Source: an uncultured bacterium (GTDB lineage: Bacteria > Verrucomicrobiota > Lentisphaeria > Victivallales > Victivallaceae). From it: 36,309 bases of DNA. Where the stretch lies: positions 1 to 36,309 of the forward strand of contig CASFRF010000053.1 of assembly GCA_949297015.1 (NCBI GenBank), given 5' to 3'. The position numbers were made by a program, and so were the translations under genes. Below the pieces are notes generated by a model. It searched no databases. It was not told where the DNA came from and saw only the letters and a program-made list of their open reading frames with translations. Positions 30,758 through 36,309 of this stretch are shown here, in pieces. Position 1 is the first letter of the stretch; every line of letters starts with the position of its first letter.

Positions 30758-31999
30758 ATGGACAACATGTTTGAAGAGGCCGCCCGGATCTATCGCGATC
30801 TCGGAGTGGACGTGGAAAAGGCCTTTGCCCGACTGAACCGGATCGCCATCAGCATCCACTGCTGGCAGGGCGACGACGTGATGGGCTTCGAGAGCGACGC
30901 GGGACTCGACGGTGGACTGGCGGTCACCGGCAACTATCCGGGGCGGGCCCGCAATCCGGAGGAGCTGCGGCGCGACCTCGATTTCGCCTTCACCCTGATT
31001 CCGGGGTTGAAGCGGGTCAATCTCCACGCCATCTACGCCGACTCCGGCGAACGGGTCGGGCGTGACGAACTGACGGTGGACAACTTCTCGGGGTGGCTGA
31101 CCTGGGCCAAACACCACCAGCTGGGGCTGGATTTCAACCCCACCTTTTTCTCGCATCCGCTGGCGGCGAGCGGTTTTACGCTGAGCAGCGCCGACCGCAA
31201 AGTGCGGGAGTTCTGGATCCGCCACGGCATCGCCTGCCGCAAAATCGGCGAGGCCTTCGGGCGGGAGCTCAACAACTGCTGCATCACCAACTTCTGGATT
31301 CCCGACGGCTACAAGGACGTTCCGGCCGACCGGCTGGCGCCGCGGGAGCGGCTGCGCGACGCGCTGGACGAGATCTTCGCCGAGGCGATCGATCCGCGCT
31401 GGAACCGGGACGCGGTCGAGAGCAAGCTCTTCGGGATCGGTTCGGAAAGCTATGTCGTCGGTTCGCACGAATTCTACTACGGCTACGCGCTCCGGAACCG
31501 GAAACTCCTGTGTCTGGATTCCGGCCACTTCCACCCCACCGAAAGCATTGCCGACAAACTCTCCTCCACGCTGCTGTTTCTGGACGAAATTCTGCTGCAC
31601 GTCAGCCGCGGCGTCCGCTGGGACAGCGACCATGTGGTGATTCTGAACGACGAACTCCGGGCGATCGCCGAGGAGGTGGTCCGCTACGATTTCGATCAGA
31701 AGGTCCACTTCGGACTGGACTACTTCGACGCCAGCATCAACCGGATCGCCGCCTGGGTGATCGGCGCGCGCAACCTCTCCCGGGCGCTGCTGCAGGCGCT
31801 GCTGGAGGTTCCGGCGCTCCGCCGGGCCGAGGCCGAAGGCGATCTCACCGCCCGGCTCGCCTTGCTGGAGGAGAGCCGGACTCTGCCCTTCGGCGCGGTC
31901 TGGTCGGAGTACTGCCGCCGTCACGACTGCCCCGATTCGATCGAGTGGCTGAACCGGGTCCGCCAATATGAACAGGAAGTGTTGAACGAAAGAAAGTAA
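30758..31999 (+). CDS. rhaA: L-rhamnose isomerase
   Basis: A 413-residue RhaA of normal length. It opens with a helical segment, then [75 protein letters not shown] and [14 protein letters not shown], which carry the His, Asp and Glu metal ligands of the TIM barrel. It converts L-rhamnose to L-rhamnulose in the cytoplasm. It starts 15 bp after the prepilin peptidase, and the aldolase follows after 1 bp. No rhamnulokinase lies in the window. Confidence 0.97.
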   Translation: MDNMFEEAARIYRDLGVDVEKAFARLNRIAISIHCWQGDDVMGFESDAGLDGGLAVTGNYPGRARNPEELRRDLDFAFTLIPGLKRVNLHAIYADSGERVGRDELTVDNFSGWLTWAKHHQLGLDFNPTFFSHPLAASGFTLSSADRKVREFWIRHGIACRKIGEAFGRELNNCCITNFWIPDGYKDVPADRLAPRERLRDALDEIFAEAIDPRWNRDAVESKLFGIGSESYVVGSHEFYYGYALRNRKLLCLDSGHFHPTESIADKLSSTLLFLDEILLHVSRGVRWDSDHVVILNDELRAIAEEVVRYDFDQKVHFGLDYFDASINRIAAWVIGARNLSRALLQALLEVPALRRAEAEGDLTARLALLEESRTLPFGAVWSEYCRRHDCPDSIEWLNRVRQYEQEVLNERK

Positions 32000-32000
32000 G

Positions 32001-33557
32001 ATGTCGCTTGCAACCATCACCGAATTGTCGCACCGTTACGGCGCCGATCCGGCCTATGTGCTGGCCGGCGGCGGCAACACCTCGTACAAGGATGAGAAGT
32101 ATCTCTATGTCAAACCCAGCGGAGTCGCGCTCAAGGCGATCCGGCCGGAACACTTCGTCAAGATGGAGCGGGCCGCGATCCGCGCCTGTTTTGAGCTCGG
32201 AACCTTCGCCGACGCGACCGAGCGCGAAGCGGAGGTCAAGCGTCGCATGGCCTTCGCGGTGACGGCCGACTCCAGCGGTCGCCCCTCGGTGGAGGCGCCG
32301 CTGCACGAACTATTGCCGTTCCGCTATGTGGTCCACCTGCATCCGGCTTTGATCAACGCCCTGACCTGCGCCAGAGACGGCGCGCAGTGGGCGGGGCGGC
32401 TCTTCCCGGAGGCGCTGTGGATCGACTATGTGGATCCGGGGTTCACCCTGGCCCGGCGGGTCGGGGACGCCATCGCCGGTTTTGTCCGGGCCACCGGCCG
32501 GGCTCCGGCGGTGTTGCTGCTGCAGAATCACGGCGCCTTCGTGGGAGCGGACACGGCCGAGGAGGTCGATTCCCACTACCAGCATCTGATGTCCACGCTG
32601 CGCAAGCTGGTGCCGCCGGCACCCCCGCCCGGCGAGCTCGACCGGGCGTGGGTGAGGGATCACGTCCCGGCGCTCCGCGCGGTGTTCGGCGACGAGTCGC
32701 CGGTGGCGATCCGCAGTGCCGCGCCGTTCCCGGTGGCCCGCGGTCCGCTGACGCCCGACCATGTGGTCTACGCCAAAAGCTACGCGCTGATCACCGCCGA
32801 TCCGACACCGGAAGCCGTCGCCGAGTTCACCCGGCGCCACGGCTACCGTCCGCTGATCACCGAGATTCCGGGCAAAGCGGTTCTGGCCGCCGGGCCCACC
32901 CCCGCCAACGCGGCCACCGCGTTGCAGCTGGCCCGTGACGCCAGTCTGGTGGAGTCCTACACCGCGGCCTTCGGCGGACCGCACTACCTGAGCGATCCGC
33001 AGCGGGAGTTCATCGAAAACTGGGAAGTGGAGTCCTATCGGCGGAAGGTCGCCGCCGGCAGTTCCGACGCGCCGCTCCGGGGACGAATTGCGCTGCTGTC
33101 GGAGGCCGCGGCCGCCTCGCCCCTGAAGCCGGTCGAACTGCTTTCGCGGGCCGGGGCCGAAGTGGCCGTCGGTTACGCCCGGCTGGAGGAGCTGCTGCTG
33201 GAGTGCGGCGGCGTGGATCTGGTGGTCAGCACCGCCAACGACTTTGAAGAGGCCACCCGTCTGATGGCCGCCCAGAACCGGACCGCCCGGCGCTGGAGCG
33301 ACGTGGTGCTGCTGAATTATCCGGCGGCGGTCAGGGTGCTGGCCGCGCAGCTGCTGCCCGACCGGATCAAGGTCAACGGCCTGAACTTTGAACCCGGACG
33401 CGGCAATCCGATGAACTGCGACTGCACTGCCCCCGAGGCGATGCGCGCCTTGATCTATCTGGTGGAACAGCCGGCCGAGACCGGAACGGTGCTTCCCGTC
33501 ACCGGCGGTCGGGCGACGCTTAACGACTCCAACGTCAAAACGAGGAAAAAATCATGA
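32001..33557 (+). CDS. Class II aldolase/adducin-like protein with degenerate SDR-like tail
   Basis: A 518-residue fusion-like protein. Residues 1 to about 350 are a class II aldolase/adducin domain: LAGGGNTSYKDEKYLYVKPSG binds the phosphosugar, the zinc His pair is in VHLHPALINALTC, and LLLQNHGAFVGAD gives a third His. From about 355 on (GRIALLSEAAAASPLKPVEL, VDLVVSTANDF, LLPDRIKVNGLNFEPG, GTVLPVTGG) the layout follows a short-chain dehydrogenase. However, the Gly-rich NAD loop and the YxxxK pair are missing. Bifunctional rhamnulose-1-phosphate aldolase/lactaldehyde dehydrogenase proteins have this order with a full SDR. Together with rhaA this supports a rhamnulose-phosphate aldolase role (inference). 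Confidence 0.85.
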   Translation: MSLATITELSHRYGADPAYVLAGGGNTSYKDEKYLYVKPSGVALKAIRPEHFVKMERAAIRACFELGTFADATEREAEVKRRMAFAVTADSSGRPSVEAPLHELLPFRYVVHLHPALINALTCARDGAQWAGRLFPEALWIDYVDPGFTLARRVGDAIAGFVRATGRAPAVLLLQNHGAFVGADTAEEVDSHYQHLMSTLRKLVPPAPPPGELDRAWVRDHVPALRAVFGDESPVAIRSAAPFPVARGPLTPDHVVYAKSYALITADPTPEAVAEFTRRHGYRPLITEIPGKAVLAAGPTPANAATALQLARDASLVESYTAAFGGPHYLSDPQREFIENWEVESYRRKVAAGSSDAPLRGRIALLSEAAAASPLKPVELLSRAGAEVAVGYARLEELLLECGGVDLVVSTANDFEEATRLMAAQNRTARRWSDVVLLNYPAAVRVLAAQLLPDRIKVNGLNFEPGRGNPMNCDCTAPEAMRALIYLVEQPAETGTVLPVTGGRATLNDSNVKTRKKS

Positions 33558-34189
33558 TCAAACGAATTCTGTTTCAAGGCGACTCCATCACCGACTTCGG
33601 TCGGAGCCGGGAGGAGCAAAACCCCAATGTCGGGCTCGGGACCGGGTATCCGCTGCTGGTCGCCGACCGCCTGCTCGCCGACTATCCGGCGCAGGGCCTG
33701 GAGTTTTTCAACCGGGGCATCTCCGGCAACCGGGTGGTCGATCTTTACGCCCGCTGGAAAATCGATGCGCTGAACCTGAAGCCCGATCTCCTGAGCATCC
33801 TGATCGGGGTCAACGACACCTGGCACGAGGCCTTCTGGCAAAATGGAGTCGAAGTTCCCCGCTACGCCGAGTTCTACCGCCGGTTGCTGGAGTGGTCGCG
33901 CCGGGAGAATCCCGAGCTCAAATTGATCCTGATCTCTCCGTTCGTGCTCACTGTGGAACCCGGACCGGTGGGCCCGACCTGGCGTCCGGAAATCGATCAG
34001 CGCCGAGAAATCGTTGCCAACCTGGCCTCCGAATTCGACGCCGCCTATATCGACGCCCAGCAGCTGTTCGACGAAGCGGCGAAAAAGGCCCCCAATCAGC
34101 ACTGGCTGAGCGACGGGGTTCATCCCGCCGGGGCCGGTCATCAGCTGCTGGCCGACGCCTGGGTCGCCGCCGCCCGGCGCTGGCTGTAA
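33554..34189 (+). CDS. SGNH/GDSL hydrolase (probable carbohydrate esterase)
   Basis: A 211-residue SGNH hydrolase without a signal peptide. Block I is FQGDSITDFGR (nucleophile S11), block II is NRGISGNRVVDL (Gly), block III is LIGVNDTWHE (Asn) and block V is SDGVHPAGAGH (Asp and His of the triad). Close relatives are acetyl-xylan or rhamnogalacturonan acetylesterase-like enzymes acting on acetylated sugars. It overlaps the aldolase stop by 4 bp (ATGA), so it belongs to the rhaA transcript and probably deacetylates imported oligosaccharides in the cytoplasm (inference). Confidence 0.93.
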   Translation: MIKRILFQGDSITDFGRSREEQNPNVGLGTGYPLLVADRLLADYPAQGLEFFNRGISGNRVVDLYARWKIDALNLKPDLLSILIGVNDTWHEAFWQNGVEVPRYAEFYRRLLEWSRRENPELKLILISPFVLTVEPGPVGPTWRPEIDQRREIVANLASEFDAAYIDAQQLFDEAAKKAPNQHWLSDGVHPAGAGHQLLADAWVAAARRWL

Positions 34190-34199
34190 ACCGGTGGTG

Positions 34200-35018
34200 A
34201 TGCTGCGGGCGATCGGGCTGGCGCCCGATCGTCTCAGATCCGAGTGCTGCACCGCCGCGTTGGCCTGTGCCGTCCGGGCCGGGCTCAACGCCGCGGTCTG
34301 GCGCCCGGGACCGGAATTTCCGATTCGGGCCCGGGAGTATCCGCAACTGCGCCACTATCTCTGGCTCCCGGAGCCACCCCCTTCGGATCGACTGCTGGAA
34401 CTTCGTTTTTCCTGCCCGGAGCTGGCCGGATTCATCGCCCCGGGCGGAGACCCGCGACTGCGCGACTTCGCCGTCGCTTCGGGACTGGAACATTTCCTGC
34501 CGGAAGAGTTTCCGATGTTCACCGCTACCCGCGATTTGCCCGAACACTGGCGGCAAGCCGCCCCCGGAGCCGGAATCTGGGCGGACCGGGATTTTGAACG
34601 CGGCTGGCTGCTCTGGCACACGGCCCGACTGGCCGGGTGCCACCCGCAACAAGGGCCCGACCAGTGGCTTCAACTGACGCTGCGGGAAGTCTTTGCATTG
34701 AAGGACCACGGGCCGGCCTCCCCCTTCCGTCCGGAGTGGCTGATGCCGCCGGAACTTTCAACGGAAACCGAACCGAGTCACCGCTATCGGGAACTGGCCG
34801 AACACTATCGGGACCGGAGTCGGGCTCTGTTCCAGACCGGGCTGCTGTTCCCGGCGGCGACCCGCGCCTGGAGTACGCTCTACGCCCTGCAGCGGGCTCT
34901 GCTCCACGATCTGGGTTGCCTCCGGCTGACGCAGCTGCAACTGCGCCGCGACCACGGCGACCGGATCGACCCCGCGGAGCTGCGGGAACTGGAGCAAATC
35001 CTCGCCCGGGAGCGCTAG
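34200..35018 (+). CDS. Unknown 272-residue protein at the end of the rhamnose-gene run
   Basis: I do not recognise this protein. It has no signal peptide or membrane segment. It is rich in Arg, Leu, Pro and Trp. The N-terminal half (MLRAIGLAPDRLRSECCTAA, LRHYLWLPEPPPSDR) looks alpha/beta, and the C-terminal third (SHRYRELAEHYRDRSRALFQ onward) is strongly helical. It starts 10 bp after the SGNH gene; two in-frame GTGs (34194, 34197) precede ATG 34200. The TAG stop lies in a CTAG shared with the convergent esterase gene. The continuous open frame, tight spacing and absence of a better gene on the other strand support it as real. Confidence 0.65.
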   Translation: MLRAIGLAPDRLRSECCTAALACAVRAGLNAAVWRPGPEFPIRAREYPQLRHYLWLPEPPPSDRLLELRFSCPELAGFIAPGGDPRLRDFAVASGLEHFLPEEFPMFTATRDLPEHWRQAAPGAGIWADRDFERGWLLWHTARLAGCHPQQGPDQWLQLTLREVFALKDHGPASPFRPEWLMPPELSTETEPSHRYRELAEHYRDRSRALFQTGLLFPAATRAWSTLYALQRALLHDLGCLRLTQLQLRRDHGDRIDPAELRELEQILARER

Positions 35019-36247
35019 GGCAACAGCTCCAGCACCGTCGGCGTCGCGGTGATGGTCAGCGGCAGGGTGAGCAGGCCGTGCTCATCGGCGCGCACCCGCC
35101 CCTGCTGTTCACCGAAGCGCCAGGTGTACTCGCGCCCCGGCTCCACCCGGAACTGCTGGAGCCGCCGCGGCGTGACCTGACAGGTGACTTCACCAGGCAG
35201 CTTGAACCGGGTCTTGAGCTCCCCGGCCTTGAGCAGCCGCAGCTCCATCCGGAACCGCGCCGGGGTATCCTCCAGATTGCGCCAGCGGAAGAAGCCGTTG
35301 ATCTGCCCGGGATTCGGATCGTCCAGCTGCTCGGGCCAGGGCAAGGGGTCGTCGCTGGAGGCGTTGGTGAAGACCGGATAGGCCTGATCGCGCCGGATGG
35401 CGAGCCAGTCCAGGGAATCGACCAGATCGTTCTTCCGGGCGATCGCCTCGGCATTGTTGCCGTGCCCGAAAGTTCCCCAGTACAGGAACAGCGGGTATTT
35501 GTGGTCGCGCATGCCCGCCACCAGCCGTTCGTGTCCGAAGGACCAGTTGTCATTCTGCGCGGAAAAATCGATCACCACCGGCGGATCGGGAATTTTCACC
35601 TCCACCGGCAGCGTCTGGGGGGCGAATCCCATCCGGTGCGAAACATGTTCAATGCCGGCCGGTACGCCGACCTTGATCGCGGCAAAGAGATCGCCGTTGC
35701 GCATGCCGATGCCCAGCGCGCCGCTGCCGCCCATCGAATTGCCCGCCAGGTAGACCCGGTTGGGATCGATCCGGTACCGCTCGATCACCCAGCGCACGGT
35801 GTCGACCACCCGTCTCTCCACCGGCTGGACGTCGGGACCGGCGTTCTTGTCCAGACTCCGGTCGTTGACGTGGAGCCCGCCCCACCACCAGTCGCGCCAG
35901 AGATTGAGTTTGCAGTCCAGAAACAATCCGTAAAAATCCCGCGGCGGGTGGTAGATGTCGTGATTTCCCGGATGTCCCACGCACTCCAGCGCGGTCATCG
36001 CGTTGTGCCCGGCGGAGTGCAGCACCACATAGAGCGGCGCGTCCGGCCGGTCGACCTCCGGATGCAGCAGAATGAAGAAATCGGTCTGATTCCCCGGATA
36101 CCCCCACTCCGGCCGGGAGCCGTGCCAGAACAACTCGGCCCGGCGACCGTCAAACGACAGTTCGGTGGCGGGCGGCCAGTTCTCCGCCCCCGCCGGCAAC
36201 ATCAGAGCTCCGGCCGCCAGGGCCAGGCCCAACCATTTTCCACTCAT
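35015..36247 (-). CDS. Secreted alpha/beta hydrolase (esterase-like)
   Basis: A 410-residue exported protein: the signal peptide MSGKWLGLALAAGALMLPAG ends near AGA/EN. The alpha/beta-hydrolase core (residues about 55-300) has LYVVLHSAGH (oxyanion region), nucleophile S171 in VYLAGNSMGGSGAL, and a likely catalytic His in GTFGHGNN. The C-terminal 110 residues form a beta-rich domain. The shape resembles feruloyl/acetyl esterases and prolyl-oligopeptidase-like polysaccharide esterases; the substrate is unknown. GGAGGT lies 6 nt before ATG 36247, and the ATG overlaps the stop of an upstream gene cut by the window edge. Confidence 0.88.
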   Translation of the reverse strand: MSGKWLGLALAAGALMLPAGAENWPPATELSFDGRRAELFWHGSRPEWGYPGNQTDFFILLHPEVDRPDAPLYVVLHSAGHNAMTALECVGHPGNHDIYHPPRDFYGLFLDCKLNLWRDWWWGGLHVNDRSLDKNAGPDVQPVERRVVDTVRWVIERYRIDPNRVYLAGNSMGGSGALGIGMRNGDLFAAIKVGVPAGIEHVSHRMGFAPQTLPVEVKIPDPPVVIDFSAQNDNWSFGHERLVAGMRDHKYPLFLYWGTFGHGNNAEAIARKNDLVDSLDWLAIRRDQAYPVFTNASSDDPLPWPEQLDDPNPGQINGFFRWRNLEDTPARFRMELRLLKAGELKTRFKLPGEVTCQVTPRRLQQFRVEPGREYTWRFGEQQGRVRADEHGLLTLPLTITATPTVLELLP

Positions 36248-36309
36248 GGGCGCACCTCCGCAGGTTGTTCCGGCAACAGATCGGCCAACGGGAACAGCCG
36301 ATCGAGAAA
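36244..36309 (-). CDS. C-terminal end of an unknown gene, truncated by window edge
   Basis: The minus-strand frame is open from the window edge for 21 codons (FLDRLFPLADLLPEQPAEVR, then Pro) and ends in a TGA that overlaps the ATG of the esterase gene (ATGA). That overlap is the usual sign of a co-transcribed upstream gene. The fragment is too short to identify. Confidence 0.5.
   Translation of the reverse strand, partial: FLDRLFPLADLLPEQPAEVRP

Noticed and set aside
1..36309. CRISPR array, insertion sequence, prophage or integration site
   Set aside because: No regularly spaced short repeats, transposase, integrase, terminal inverted repeats or phage gene cassette were seen. The repeat protein alone is not evidence of a phage.
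1..36309. tRNA or rRNA genes
   Set aside because: The intergenic gaps are short and none shows a cloverleaf with a T-loop or rRNA-like sequence.

Overview
This is a GC-rich (strong G/C at third codon positions), almost fully coding bacterial chromosome segment. The tandem H-X9-DG pseudopilins with an [17 protein letters not shown] start, next to a very large secreted carbohydrate-binding protein, resemble the Lentisphaerota (Victivallis-type) or a related PVC-group lineage. That placement is an inference from gene style, not from a marker-gene comparison. No rRNA, tRNA, CRISPR array, transposase or integrase was seen. No stretch longer than 300 bases lacks a gene; the largest gap, between the GT39 gene and rpsA (10834-11067), is filled with promoters and an RNA hairpin.

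Layout. (1) 1-6390: two tandem pseudopilins (the first cut by the window edge), then a 1429-residue secreted protein with several carbohydrate-binding-like modules around a TIM-barrel-like core. A GntR/FCD regulator converges on it and overlaps its 3' end. (2) 6453-10833, minus strand: an ArnT/PMT-like membrane glycosyltransferase followed by an 861-residue protein built from eight ~75-residue modules that I do not recognise. (3) 10834-12894: a divergent promoter pair, then rpsA with a perfect 13-bp leader hairpin, closed by an intrinsic terminator. (4) 12914-19946, plus strand: an LpxL/HtrB-like acyltransferase; then, from its own promoter, dnaE, a small HTH protein, an M50 membrane protease and xseA. 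(5) 20011-21881: a consensus promoter, then a ThuA-like protein coupled to a Gfo/Idh/MocA dehydrogenase. (6) 28875-21910, minus strand: a tight seven-gene run of lipoprotein, ppx/gppA-like, ppk1, phosphofructokinase, CYTH phosphatase, hpt and deoxyinosine glycosylase, ending in a large hairpin. (7) 29004-35018, plus strand: aroE, prepilin peptidase, L-rhamnose isomerase, a class II aldolase with a decayed SDR-like tail, an SGNH hydrolase and an unknown protein. (8) 36309-35015, minus strand: the tail of an unknown gene and a secreted esterase-like alpha/beta hydrolase.

How the genes may work together. The pseudopilins, the prepilin peptidase and the large secreted protein fit a glycan-degrading lifestyle; rhamnose isomerase and the aldolase would process one deoxy-sugar. 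The minus-strand run in (6) joins polyphosphate synthesis and degradation, a triphosphate-tunnel enzyme and a PFK with PPi-type residues, and also pairs hypoxanthine excision from DNA with hypoxanthine salvage. The items most worth following up are the 75-residue repeat protein, the rpsA leader hairpin, the atypical active-site motifs in the PFK and the Ppx-like protein, the decayed SDR tail on the aldolase, and the SecD-head-like lipoprotein.
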